Shown here: positions 27,737-35,728 of the stretch, piece by piece | Layout: each line of letters begins with the position of its first letter | Position numbering within the stretch: the stretch's first letter is position 1 | Origin: Archaeoglobus sp. JdFR-27 | GTDB lineage: Archaea > Halobacteriota > Archaeoglobi > Archaeoglobales > Archaeoglobaceae | Length of the DNA stretch: 64,000 bases | Direction of reading: 5' to 3' | Assembly: GCA_002011235.1 (NCBI GenBank) | Contig: MTMO01000012.1 | Span: 1-64,000 of the forward strand | Notes under the pieces: model-generated | What the model was told of the DNA's origin: nothing | Databases searched by the model: none | What the model saw: the letters and a program-made list of their open reading frames with translations, nothing else | Translations under genes and position numbers: made by a program

Positions 27737-28923
27737 TGTTGCGATGTATGATATGCAAAAAAGAAATAGAGGATTTGCCAAGCTATATCTGCCCGAGATG
27801 CTTTGGACCGCTAGAAGTTGTCTACGACTGGGAACAGATTAAAGAGAGAGTTAGTAGAGAGAAAATAGAGAGAGGAGTGGAAAGTATGTGGAGATACAAA
27901 GATTTCCTTCCAGTAAACAGAGAACCGGTTGATTTGGGAGCTGGTTTCACAAGGTTCATTCACGCTAAAAACCTTGGAGAGATTCTGGGATTGAAGAATC
28001 TTTACCTTCTTGATGACTCAACCAATCCGACCTATTCCTTTAAGGACAGAGTGGTAAGCGTGGCTGTAACAAAAGCTTTAGAGTTCAAGATGAGAGCTTT
28101 GGGATGCGCCTCAACAGGAAATCTCGCAGGAAGCCTCGCAGCCCACGCTGCTAAGGTAAAGCTACCCACATACATATTCGTCCCGGCTGGGATAGAAAAA
28201 ACAAAGATTGTTCAGGCTGCCGTTCATGGAGCGAATATAATTGAGGTCGAAGGAAGTTATGATGATGCGAACAGAATCGCGATGGAAATGGCTGAAAACA
28301 ACCCGGATTGGGGTTTTGTTAATATTAATCTCCGCCCGTATTATGTAGAGGGGAGTAAAACCCTTGCCTATGAAGCTGTCGAAAGACTGGATTGGAGGTC
28401 GCCAGATCAGGTTATACTACCAATGGCATCAGGGGCTTTGTTGACTTCTGTTTACAAGGGCTTTCAGGACTTTATAAAGGTTGGATTAACCGATACAATT
28501 CCGATTTTTAACGGTGCACAGCCAGAGGGTTTTCCGATCGTAAGAGCTGTTAGGGAGAAAGCCGAAATCAAACCATTAAAGGAGTCTCAAACCATCGTCC
28601 ACAGCCTTGCTATAGGGAATCCCGCCAACGGTTTTACTGCAAAAGATATAATAGAGGAGACCAGAGGATACGCTGAAGATCCATCAGACAGGGAAGTCGT
28701 CGACTCTGTGCTTCTCCTTGCAAAGACTGAAGGTATTTTCACAGAGCTTGCAGGAGGAACGGTTATTGCAGCTCTCAAAAGATTGGTTGAAGCTGGCAGA
28801 ATTGATAGGAGTGAGGTTATAGTCGCGTATCTGACAGGCAACGGGCTTAAAACAGCAGATGTCTTTCTAAATGAATTTTCTGTTAGAAAAGTTTCGAAAT
28901 ATGAGGAGGTGATAGCGTGGTGA
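27736..28923 (+). CDS. Threonine-synthase-like PLP enzyme of a sulfur-carrier operon
   Basis: About 395 aa. An N-terminal zinc ribbon (RCMICKKE, CPRCFG) and fold-type II core with PLP lysine in NPTYSFKDRVV and CASTGNLAGSLA place it in the ThrC family. It diverges from the thrC at 95-1279 (for example TYSFKD for SGSFKD). It is followed with a 7-base overlap by a MoaD/ThiS-like protein, then E1-like and TusA genes. By analogy with CysM-CysO and with protein-thiocarboxylate-dependent homocysteine synthesis, I infer beta/gamma-replacement using thiocarboxylate sulfur to make cysteine or homocysteine; plain threonine synthase is the alternative. Start ATG 27736 (GTG 27730 possible). Confidence 0.8.
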   Translation: MLRCMICKKEIEDLPSYICPRCFGPLEVVYDWEQIKERVSREKIERGVESMWRYKDFLPVNREPVDLGAGFTRFIHAKNLGEILGLKNLYLLDDSTNPTYSFKDRVVSVAVTKALEFKMRALGCASTGNLAGSLAAHAAKVKLPTYIFVPAGIEKTKIVQAAVHGANIIEVEGSYDDANRIAMEMAENNPDWGFVNINLRPYYVEGSKTLAYEAVERLDWRSPDQVILPMASGALLTSVYKGFQDFIKVGLTDTIPIFNGAQPEGFPIVRAVREKAEIKPLKESQTIVHSLAIGNPANGFTAKDIIEETRGYAEDPSDREVVDSVLLLAKTEGIFTELAGGTVIAALKRLVEAGRIDRSEVIVAYLTGNGLKTADVFLNEFSVRKVSKYEEVIAW

Positions 28924-29186
28924 AGATAGTCTACCCTATAATTCTCGCCGCCGTTACAAGGAAAAAAGAGGAGGAGGTGGAGTTCAGCGGAGATGTTGAG
29001 GCGCTTATCAACTTTCTGTGCGAGAAGTACAAAGGATTGAAAAAGGTACTCTATAATAAAGAGGGATTTAACAAATTCATTAATATCTATGTAAACAACG
29101 AAGATATAAGAAATCTTAACGGTTTCGAGACTGAGGTAAAAGCAAACGATACGGTAAAGTTCATACCAGCCATTGCCGGAGGGTAA
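28917..29186 (+). CDS. MoaD/ThiS-family ubiquitin-like sulfur carrier
   Basis: 89-aa beta-grasp protein ending in AIAGG; the C-terminal Gly-Gly is the site of adenylation and thiocarboxylation. GTG start with a very strong GAGGAGGTGAT upstream, overlapping the PLP enzyme gene. The E1-like activator follows after one base. Context points to delivery of sulfur to the upstream PLP enzyme rather than to molybdopterin, although Mo/W cofactor use (Fwd) in the same cell keeps MoaD possible. Confidence 0.85.
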   Translation: MVKIVYPIILAAVTRKKEEEVEFSGDVEALINFLCEKYKGLKKVLYNKEGFNKFINIYVNNEDIRNLNGFETEVKANDTVKFIPAIAGG

Positions 29187-29187
29187 G

Positions 29188-29988
29188 ATGTCTGATATTA
29201 TATTAACCCAAGAACAAATAAAGAGATATGCCAGACAACTAATTATGCCCGAAATCGGAGGTAAAGGGCAGGTTAAGCTTTTAAAATCGAAGGCAATTGT
29301 AGTTGGTGCTGGAGGACTAGGAAGCGCCGCTATTCAGTATCTTGCTGGAGCTGGCGTGGGAAAGATAGGCATAGTCGATGGAGACAGCGTGGACATAACC
29401 AATCTTCAAAGACAAACAATCCATGCCGGAAATCTCGGGATGAACAAAGCGGAATCGGCAGCCAAGTTTGTAAAAACCCTCAATCCAGATGTTGAGGTTG
29501 AAGTTTATCCTGAAAATGTAAATGTAAACAACGTAAGAGATATCATAAGAGAATACGACGTCGTAGTTGACTGTACCGATAACTTTCCATCTAGATTTCT
29601 CCTCAACGATGCCTGCGTAATGGAAAAAATCCCCCTTGTCCACTCTGCTGTGCTTAGATTCATAGGAGAGATAATGACAATAGTCCCAGATTCTGCATGC
29701 TATAGATGTGTTTTCCCAGAAGCTCCACCGCCCGGTTCAGTCCCCTCATGCCAAGAAGCTGGTATAGCGGGGGTGGCAACAGGAATATTCGGAGTTATGC
29801 AGGCTACCGAGGCAATAAAACTGATCCTTGGTTTAGAGATTCTTGAGAACAAAATGCTCTATGCTGATCTTTTAACCATGGAATTTGATTTGATAGACAT
29901 TCGTAAAGACAGGAACTGCCCCGTTTGCAGTGGGAAAGTGAAAGATCTTCAGGAGGAGTCGTATGTTGAGACATGCAGAATTGAATGA
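29188..29988 (+). CDS. E1-like sulfur-carrier adenylyltransferase (ThiF/MoeB/HesA family)
   Basis: 266 aa from ATG 29188, with GGAGGG in the end of the preceding gene; TTG 29173 is unlikely. The Rossmann nucleotide-binding motif GAGGLGSAAIQYLAGAGVG, DGDSVDITNLQRQ, the adenylation Asp in VVDCTDNFPSR, and a zinc site formed by CYRC and CPVC are intact. It should adenylate the GG tail of the carrier encoded one base upstream. A downstream Cys in SCQEAGIAG may form the acyl-disulfide. Confidence 0.9.
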   Translation: MSDIILTQEQIKRYARQLIMPEIGGKGQVKLLKSKAIVVGAGGLGSAAIQYLAGAGVGKIGIVDGDSVDITNLQRQTIHAGNLGMNKAESAAKFVKTLNPDVEVEVYPENVNVNNVRDIIREYDVVVDCTDNFPSRFLLNDACVMEKIPLVHSAVLRFIGEIMTIVPDSACYRCVFPEAPPPGSVPSCQEAGIAGVATGIFGVMQATEAIKLILGLEILENKMLYADLLTMEFDLIDIRKDRNCPVCSGKVKDLQEESYVETCRIE

Positions 29989-30244
29989 CTCGAATGACCG
30001 AATTGAAGTTCTTGATTTGAGAGATGAGAACTGTCCTTTCACCTTTATAAAAACGAAGCTGAAACTTGAAGAAATGAAAAAAGGTGAGGAGTTGAAGGTT
30101 ATTTTTTCCGATGAAGTAACAGCTAGAGATGTTGCAAAAAGTCTCACCTCAGAAGGGCATGAGGTACTTGAAGTGCTTGAAATACATGGGGCACAATTGA
30201 AAGGTATTGATGGTTGGATGCTCAGGGTGAGATGTGGGCGTTGA
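29963..30244 (+). CDS. TusA/SirA-family sulfur-relay protein with altered CPxP motif
   Basis: 93 aa; the TusA core runs from residue 13. The sulfur-carrying cysteine is kept in ENCPFTFIKTKL, but the second proline of CPxP is threonine. GGAGGAG precedes the ATG, which lies inside the E1-like gene (26-base overlap). Predicted to pass persulfide sulfur into the carrier system. A second TusA with a canonical CPFP lies at 45965 beside the siroheme reductase. Confidence 0.82.
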   Translation: MLRHAELNDSNDRIEVLDLRDENCPFTFIKTKLKLEEMKKGEELKVIFSDEVTARDVAKSLTSEGHEVLEVLEIHGAQLKGIDGWMLRVRCGR

Positions 30245-30365
30245 TGATGTTGACGCGCTGATGGCTTTTATGGTATTGAGATGAGCGTTGAAGCAGTTAA
30301 AGTAAGCTTAATACAAAAATTAATAAATTTACAAAATTAAGTTAAAATATTGGCTAACAGCCAAC

Positions 30366-30875
30366 TCAGATGTCCGGGATATAGACGGTTGCTGTTTTGG
30401 GAGTCTTTCCCTTTTTGATCTGATGATAGTAATCGTAAGTCATAACTTCTTTTTCTTCAAGAATTTCAGCATCAACTACCTCTCCGACGAAAAGTGTGTG
30501 GGTTCCAACATCCATGCTTTTTACGACTCCCGCCTCTAGATAAGCAACGGAATTGTCCAGTACGATTGGCATTCCTGTTTTCCCGATCTTATAACTTATG
30601 CCTTCGAATTTATCGAACTCTCTCCCGCTTCTGAACCCAAATCTCCCTATGAACTGCATTGGAGTGTCCCTTGCAAGAACCGAGACCGAGAATGCATTGC
30701 TATCCTTTACACATTCATTCGTAAAGTTTTCTTTGTTCAGACAAACCGCTATCAAATTTGGACTTGAAGAAACCTGAAAGACGGTATTGGCTATCTGACC
30801 GTTGAACTTTCCATCTTTCATAGACGAAACGATATAAAGGCCGTAGCTGATCTTATACAACGCTTCAGGATTCAT
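30366..30875 (-). CDS. Flavin reductase-like FMN-binding protein
   Basis: 169-aa flavin-reductase-domain protein (flavoredoxin / high-molecular-weight rubredoxin N-terminal type), with KISYGLYIVSS, GQIANTVFQVSS and VGEVVDAEIL as family blocks. Likely binds FMN and reduces it or passes electrons to rubredoxin/rubrerythrin. It lies downstream of rubrerythrin on the same strand across a 76-base repeat-filled spacer, so the two may be co-transcribed for oxygen or peroxide defence. Confidence 0.82.
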   Translation of the reverse strand: MNPEALYKISYGLYIVSSMKDGKFNGQIANTVFQVSSSPNLIAVCLNKENFTNECVKDSNAFSVSVLARDTPMQFIGRFGFRSGREFDKFEGISYKIGKTGMPIVLDNSVAYLEAGVVKSMDVGTHTLFVGEVVDAEILEEKEVMTYDYYHQIKKGKTPKTATVYIPDI

Positions 30876-30885
30876 GGAAGATCAT

Positions 30886-30935
30886 CTCACCAAATTCTCA
30901 CCAAATTCTCACAAAATTCTCACAGAATTCCCAGA
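30886..30935. repeat. 11-bp TCTCACCAAAT tandem array
   Basis: About four to five decaying copies of an 11-base unit (TCTCACCAAAT, then TCTCACAAAAT and TCTCACAGAAT) fill the spacer between rubrerythrin and the flavin reductase gene. No ORF. Confidence 0.7.
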
Positions 30936-30951
30936 ATTTGGCTCTTTTAAC

Positions 30952-31518
30952 TTACAGAGATAGCATATCCCTTGCAACGTAATATGCCCTTGCATGACCG
31001 CAGGAGGGGCACTCCTCTGGAGGTTCGGTTCCGTAGTGAACGTAACCGCACTCTAAACAAATCCATTCAACTTCCTCATCTCTCTTGAACATAGTTCCCT
31101 TCTCTATTGCCTCCAAGATCGCTCTGTATCTGCTCTCGTGGTGTTCTTCGGCCTTTGAGATTGCTCTGAGTTTCGTGGCGATCTCTGAATACCCTTCCTT
31201 TTCGGCAACGTCTGCAAAACTCGGATACATCTCGGTATTTTCGTAATGTTCACCTTCTATCGCCGATTTAAGATTATCAGTCGTGCTACCAAGAATCAAA
31301 GGCGCCTCTGTCTCAACCTCCACTGATTTTTGTCCGAATTTTTGGATGAATTCGAAAAGGTTCTCTGCATGTTCCTTCTCATTTTCAGCCGTTTCAAGGA
31401 AAACCTTAGAAACAAAAACGTATCCCTCTTTTTTTGCAATCTTCGCATAGAATGTGTACCTATTTCTTGCCATACTCTCCCCAATAAACGCCTTCACCAA
31501 ATTGTTTAAAGTTTCCAT
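30952..31518 (-). CDS. rbr: Rubrerythrin
   Basis: 188-aa peroxide-reducing diiron protein. The ferritin-like four-helix domain shows FIGESMARNRYTFYA, NEKEHAENLF, EGEHYENTEMYP and KAEEHHESRY (diiron ligands). The C-terminal rubredoxin domain has CLECGY and CPSCGH. The ATG at 31518 is preceded by AAGGAGGTTGAAGGT; seven upstream in-frame codons are the ribosome-site region, so they are excluded. A dead ferritin gene lies directly upstream. Confidence 0.93.
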   Translation of the reverse strand: METLNNLVKAFIGESMARNRYTFYAKIAKKEGYVFVSKVFLETAENEKEHAENLFEFIQKFGQKSVEVETEAPLILGSTTDNLKSAIEGEHYENTEMYPSFADVAEKEGYSEIATKLRAISKAEEHHESRYRAILEAIEKGTMFKRDEEVEWICLECGYVHYGTEPPEECPSCGHARAYYVARDMLSL

Positions 31519-31637
31519 ACCTTCAACCTCCTTTTTCAATTATTTTCTTTTTCTTTTACTTCCTTATTTTAAACACGACACTTCCTCACTTAAAATTAAC
31601 CAAAATTTAGAATTCTAATAACTACTACCTACTTCTA

Positions 31638-32090
31638 TTATCTCTCACCCTCTCCTTTGCTATTTGTTTCCTCTACTCTGTCGATCATAAAGAGGCTCCA
31701 CTTTCACCCCCTACCATCTTCAGTTTTTGTATTATATCATCTGCCAAAGCCTCTTCCTCAACCTGTTCGTTCACGAACCATTGGAGCATGTTGTAAGTAG
31801 CGTGATCTTCTCATTCACGCAAGGTCAACCAAATCGTTAATCATACCGGTAACGTTAACCTCATAATTGTATACTGCCTCAAAGACATCCAGTGAAGATT
31901 TCCACCCCCCAAAGGGGGTTTTCTATTGAATCGTAAAATCTCATTGCATGGTTAAGTTCTTTCTTTGTCTGGACTCGTATTCAGTTGGCGAGGCTCTTTA
32001 GGCTTACCGATTCGGAATAGGCTGCCATGGAGAGTCTTTTATTTTGATTTTAATATCACTGACAGAACTATTGAGCAATAACATCACATT
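31638..32090 (-). pseudogene. Ferritin pseudogene
   Basis: Pieces of an archaeal 24-mer ferritin can be read in order on the minus strand: LSMAAYSESVSLKSLAN-stop-IRVQTKKELNHAMRFYDSI, then VYNYEVNVTGMINDLVDLA, then [20 protein letters not shown] with [17 protein letters not shown], then [10 protein letters not shown] to a stop at 31638. These match the helices of Archaeoglobus ferritin as I recall it. Required repairs are one TGA for Trp, several frameshifts and an internal deletion after helix B. The whole 31540-32175 gap otherwise has no gene. Confidence 0.8.
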
Positions 32091-32175
32091 TTAGAGGAAT
32101 AGGACATCTGCATCCCACAATTAAAAATATACGCGGCAAGGCAACAACAAGAATTCTATTTCTCTATGCGACACA

Positions 32176-32709
32176 TTAATCGAGCTTTTTTAGATATTCT
32201 ACTAAATCATTCAAATCTTTTTCACTCATCTGCCACCTAGGCATACACCAATCAAGTTCTTTTTCTTCATGAATACCCTTTGCGATGGCAGTCTTTATCT
32301 CTTCCTCGCTCATTCCCTCCCCAACCAACTCAGTGTACCTTATATTTGGGGCTCTCTCATTACACATCATGGGCACAAAACCACCACTGCCATCTCTTCC
32401 ATGGCAATTAACACAACTTCCTCCATGCATTATCAGCCATTGTGGCCCTCCTGTAAAGGGAATCCTTTCACCCTCCTCGTTTATTCCTGTAAAATAAATT
32501 TTTTCTCCATTTGATTCAAAACTAACAGGACCCTGACAGCAACCAGGAGGATAATATCTTCCGTCCCCATATCCTGAACCCATAGGACTTGTTGGGCTTT
32601 GATAACCCATTGGCATGTAGTAGCCTCCAAATCCTCCATATGCCAGGAAGGTCGATCCAACGATAATACCGACGATAATGCCCACAATTATATACCCAAT
32701 TTTCTCCAT
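32176..32709 (-). CDS. Membrane-anchored c-type cytochrome
   Basis: 177 aa. A Gly/Ile-rich N-terminal anchor (7-24) leads to a Met/Gly/Tyr/Pro-rich linker (25-60) with a CC pair, then a class-I-like haem domain. The haem motif CVNCH is at residues 99-103, and probable axial Met in CMPRWQMSEKDLNDLVEYL near the C-terminus. It faces outside the membrane. The linker resembles the Met-rich secreted proteins downstream in this island. Likely an electron carrier or haem sensor; partner unknown. Confidence 0.82.
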   Translation of the reverse strand: MEKIGYIIVGIIVGIIVGSTFLAYGGFGGYYMPMGYQSPTSPMGSGYGDGRYYPPGCCQGPVSFESNGEKIYFTGINEEGERIPFTGGPQWLIMHGGSCVNCHGRDGSGGFVPMMCNERAPNIRYTELVGEGMSEEEIKTAIAKGIHEEKELDWCMPRWQMSEKDLNDLVEYLKKLD

Positions 32710-32806
32710 AACATCATCTTTTCATGGCTTATATAAAAAATTTCCCATAGAATAACGTCAATTTAAAATAAATTAAAAAGTTTTTACATCTAAGTGCAAT
32801 CAAGCA

Positions 32807-33382
32807 TTAAGTGTACTCTTTTTCAACTTTTTGAGTGAGCCATTCACTCAGATAAACCTTATACGTTTTACCAAACCTTTCTCTCACGATAAGATCCTTT
32901 TCTTCCAACTTTTTCATTATCATCGATATTTTCGAGTGGGAGAAGCCCGTTCTGAAATGGATTGAATCTTGAGTTATGCCTTCGTTTTCGTAGATCATTC
33001 TAAAAATAGAGGCTTCATCTTCATTCAAGAGCTTTGTTGTCAGTTTAATCTTTTCACCAATTGGATCGCTATCATTACCTCGCACTTTTATAGCTTCTAC
33101 AGCTCCATTTTTAGTACTCTGAGCATCCGCTATTACTTCATCAACCTTGTCACTATTCTTAAACTCTCCGTTTCCATTCATTTCTGAACTTTCTTTCTCT
33201 CTAAAAGTTGATTCTAAAAACGGTAAAAGGACAAAAACCAATCCCAGTATGGCGAAAAAATAAGGCGTATAATCGACTCTACCGTACATCATCATATGAT
33301 GTGCCTGAGTCTGGGAAGTAGTAAAGGCAAAAACTATCATAATCAAACCTACTATCACAAGTATCAACCTATTATTTTCCAT
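32807..33382 (-). CDS. Membrane-anchored winged-helix regulator (paralogue 1)
   Basis: 191 aa from ATG 33382 (MENNRL), matching the layout of paralogue 2; a 72-residue in-frame upstream extension is not supported by it. Two N-terminal membrane helices flank an outside loop with His/Met residues (AHHMMMYGRVDYTPYF). A charged linker is followed by a C-terminal MarR/TrmB-like winged helix (GITQDSIHFRTGFSHSKIS). The fold suggests a one-component membrane sensor acting directly on DNA, perhaps sensing metal by the His/Met loop (inference). Its HTH DNA is almost identical to that of the gene at 34960. Confidence 0.78.
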   Translation of the reverse strand: MENNRLILVIVGLIMIVFAFTTSQTQAHHMMMYGRVDYTPYFFAILGLVFVLLPFLESTFREKESSEMNGNGEFKNSDKVDEVIADAQSTKNGAVEAIKVRGNDSDPIGEKIKLTTKLLNEDEASIFRMIYENEGITQDSIHFRTGFSHSKISMIMKKLEEKDLIVRERFGKTYKVYLSEWLTQKVEKEYT

Positions 33383-33586
33383 AAACGGTATTTCGTCTAT
33401 CCCTATATCTACCTTATCTTTATCAAATTGTTCAATGAGATAGGCTTCGGTTGAAAGAATAGTAGAAAAAGCTACAAAAGCTACTAAAAAATTATAGATT
33501 GTTTGGATGGTGATGTTAATATAAAAAGTGAGCTGGAGTGCTAAGTTAAAGGAAAGAGAAATATACTCCAGAACTAAAAAATTAAC

Positions 33587-34141
33587 ATGCATGACCACAG
33601 AACGAGACTAACAAGGTTTTTACTTCTGTTTGCAATTTTAATCCTCTATTTCGGCCTCATCTCAACTAAATATGGGATAAGAGATGGTTTCGCTATAACC
33701 TTTCTAACATGGTCTTTCTTCGTATTGTGCACGCCAATAGCAGATGCTGGTTTTCTTCTTGATTTTCCAATTAGAGTTTTGTTTGAGATTAGAATGCTTT
33801 ATTCCGAAATAGTCGTATGGCTCCTTGCTGTTTTTTCTAACGTATATTTTTTCTTCTCTTATTCAGAAATATACTATAAAACCCTAGTTTTGATGGTGTT
33901 TCATCATATTCTCATTCAACCCTATCCCTTCTGGAGTATAATAGCCCTCTCAGCAACTGGGACTTTTCTCTCCATTCATCTGGCAGATGAGCTTTTTGAC
34001 ATGAGTTTAGATACCCATCACTCAAAATATAAAGGCCACAAGAACATTTACCAGATAATCGTCTTTCTCTTCGTTGCTGGAATAATCATCATCCTCTACG
34101 ACTTTCTGATAAAACAGCTTGGTATAGACATTCCTGTTTAG
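33587..34141 (+). CDS. Polytopic membrane protein, unknown family
   Basis: 184 aa with about five predicted helices (around 8-26, 36-60, 72-92, 97-125, 154-174). Conserved-looking polar features are TPIADAGFLLDFPIR and a His-containing loop LDTHHSKYKGHKN. I do not recognise a functional family. It is divergent from regulator paralogue 1, with only about 200 bases between the starts, and lies at the left end of the metal-handling island. Confidence 0.65.
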   Translation: MHDHRTRLTRFLLLFAILILYFGLISTKYGIRDGFAITFLTWSFFVLCTPIADAGFLLDFPIRVLFEIRMLYSEIVVWLLAVFSNVYFFFSYSEIYYKTLVLMVFHHILIQPYPFWSIIALSATGTFLSIHLADELFDMSLDTHHSKYKGHKNIYQIIVFLFVAGIIIILYDFLIKQLGIDIPV

Positions 34142-34203
34142 ATTTTTATGCGTAATTGATCTCACAATTAAAATCTGGAACGACTCCTTACGTTTATGAA
34201 AAA

Positions 34204-34238
34204 TTTGAAATGTCTCTGCTCATTTTTCAGCTACTTTT
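34204..34238 (+). promoter_or_regulatory. Shared upstream element, copy 1
   Basis: TTTGAAATGTCT (34204-34215) and then CTCATTTTTCAGCTACTTTT (34219-34238) lie 89 and 74 bases before the Met-rich gene at 34293. The same two blocks precede the Met-rich genes at 35817 and 37618. A CTACTTTTTAA TATA-like run overlaps the end, so this may be part promoter, part operator. Confidence 0.5.
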
Positions 34239-34292
34239 TAACCCGAAACATCCATTGCTTCTGGAGTTAACGTTGTTTAGAGGTGATGAAAA

Positions 34293-34646
34293 ATGAACAG
34301 GAAATTTGTCGGAATTGCGGGAGCAATCCTAGCAATTGCCGGAATTATAGCAGTATACACTGCAATCGCAAATCCACTATATGGGTACGGAATGCCAATG
34401 ATGGGTGGAATGGGATATGGGATGCCATATGGAATGATGGGATATGGGATGCCAATGATGGGTAGATATGGAGCTGGATACGGAGGTGGATATCAGTATC
34501 CTGGATATCCGGCATATGGGTATCAGAACACCTACCCAAATCCCAACGAAGCTCTGAACAATGAAACTCTGCCGCAGTATCCACAGTATCCTCAGAACCC
34601 ATATCCATACTATGGCTACGGACACTGCCCAATGATGGGTTGGTAG
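34293..34646 (+). CDS. Secreted or anchored Met/Gly/Tyr-rich protein 1
   Basis: 117 aa. An N-terminal hydrophobic segment (4-24) acts as signal or anchor. The rest is low complexity: repeated GYGMPMMGG-type units, then YP/QYPQ repeats, ending GHCPMMGW. Met-rich tracts with a Cys/His end are typical of copper(I)- or silver-binding envelope proteins; binding is inferred. GAGGTGATGAAA precedes the ATG. It shares its upstream element with two other Met-rich genes. Confidence 0.7.
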   Translation: MNRKFVGIAGAILAIAGIIAVYTAIANPLYGYGMPMMGGMGYGMPYGMMGYGMPMMGRYGAGYGGGYQYPGYPAYGYQNTYPNPNEALNNETLPQYPQYPQNPYPYYGYGHCPMMGW

Positions 34647-34647
34647 T

Positions 34648-34700
34648 TTAAGAGCGGTAAAGAACGGTAAAGAGCAGTAAAGAACGGTAAAGAGCGGTAG
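34648..34700. repeat. GGTAAAGA-based 10-11 bp tandem array
   Basis: Five copies of an AGCGGTAAAG/AACGGTAAAG unit lie immediately after the stop of the Met-rich gene and before the small His/Cys ORF. No ORF of its own. Confidence 0.75.
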
Positions 34701-34717
34701 TGAGTCCAGGTGATGAA

Positions 34718-34855
34718 ATGAGGTGCAGATTTCTCTCCTCAATATCGAAAAGATTTGAAGAAGACTCCAAAGAAAGTGATAGTAAAAAAGAGAAAGACAA
34801 AAGCCATAAACACGAGCGTGAACATAAGGGACACAGCAATCATTGCTGCCACTAA
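34718..34855 (+). CDS. 45-residue peptide with His/Cys-rich metal-binding tail
   Basis: A short ORF from ATG 34718 to TAA 34853-34855, with CCAGGTGATGAA upstream as a plausible ribosome site. The N-terminal part is basic (MRCRFLSS), then a Lys/Glu/Ser-rich middle, ending SHKHEREHKGHSNHCCH: six His and two Cys in the last 17 residues. There is no signal peptide, so it is probably cytoplasmic. It may be a small metallochaperone or buffer for Cu, Zn or Ni (inference). The position inside the metal island and the ribosome site argue against chance. Confidence 0.5.
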   Translation: MRCRFLSSISKRFEEDSKESDSKKEKDKSHKHEREHKGHSNHCCH

Positions 34856-34959
34856 AACTAAACTCTGTAAAGAGTACTTTTCTATTTTTTAATAAAGCAA
34901 TCTCTTAGAACCTGAAGAATCTTTCAGGCAATAGAAAAGATTTTTATTCCTACCAATAC

Positions 34960-35496
34960 TCAAATTGAATCGTATTTGTCTCCCTCAACCTTATCAGCGA
35001 ACCATTCACCCAGATAAACCTTATACGTTTTACCAAACCTTTCTCTCACGATAAGATCCTTTTCTTCCAACTTTTTCATTATCATCGATATTTTCGAGTG
35101 GGAGAAGCCTGTTCTGAAATGGATTGAATCTTGAGTTATGCCTTCGTTTTCATGGATTATTTGGAGGATTTTTGCCTCATCTTCGCTGAGAAGTTTTAAA
35201 GCCAAGATTAATCTCTCATCGATAGTTTCCTTGGTTTTATCAAGCATATTACTTTCAGAATTTTTTTCAACTGCAGCGGAGGGGGTTTCAATCTCCTTCT
35301 TTTTTGATTTTTTGCTGAATATGAACTCTAAAAATGGTAAGAAAATCAATAACATCCCCAATATTATTAAATAATAAGGTGTGCGATCAACTCTATACAT
35401 CCAAGCCTCACAAGACTGAGGATTCTGAATGGAAAACAAAGATATAAAAAGCAGAAGAAAACCTATTATAATAAGAACCTGTCGAGTGTAGTCCAT
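34960..35496 (-). CDS. Membrane-anchored winged-helix regulator (paralogue 2)
   Basis: 178 aa, same plan as the protein at 32807: two membrane helices (8-24, 41-61) around an outside loop with Cys, Met and His-poor sequence (QSCEAWMYRVDRTPYY), Lys-rich linker, then winged helix (GITQDSIHFRTGFSHSKIS). TTGGAGAT precedes the ATG. The sensor loops of the two paralogues differ while the DNA-binding domains are the same, so they may read different signals through one operator set. Confidence 0.8.
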   Translation of the reverse strand: MDYTRQVLIIIGFLLLFISLFSIQNPQSCEAWMYRVDRTPYYLIILGMLLIFLPFLEFIFSKKSKKKEIETPSAAVEKNSESNMLDKTKETIDERLILALKLLSEDEAKILQIIHENEGITQDSIHFRTGFSHSKISMIMKKLEEKDLIVRERFGKTYKVYLGEWFADKVEGDKYDSI

Positions 35497-35728
35497 ATCT
35501 CCAAGGATTTTGTTGGTTCATTTATCTTTTTTGGTACCAGATTTGATGGATTAAATCTTATTTCTGCAATACTTATCGGTGGAATTATATCTAAAGTACT
35601 CACATTGTTACCTTGGATTTAATCCACACTCTATCGCATCATCCTTAGCGATAGGCTCTATTTCACCCAATAAACCATAAAATTACTGAAACAGAAAAAA
35701 TGAAATGATTTATGTTCTTATACTCATT
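35497..35728. other. Spacer without a supported gene
   Basis: The 320-base gap between regulator paralogue 2 and the next gene is AT-rich. A plus-strand hydrophobic reading frame ends at 35621 (SAILIGGIISKVLTLLPWI) but has no start or ribosome site and overlaps the regulator start; it may be a remnant of a membrane protein. The 3' part of the gap holds the shared element annotated separately. Confidence 0.5.

Noticed and set aside
33383-33598. 72-residue hydrophobic N-terminal extension of the regulator at 32807
   Set aside because: The paralogue at 34960 has no such part, the extension would overlap the divergent gene start, and ATG 33382 aligns with the paralogue start.
35509-35621. Hydrophobic plus-strand frame ending LTLLPWI
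   Set aside because: No start, no ribosome site, overlaps the regulator start; could be a remnant but not supportable as a gene.
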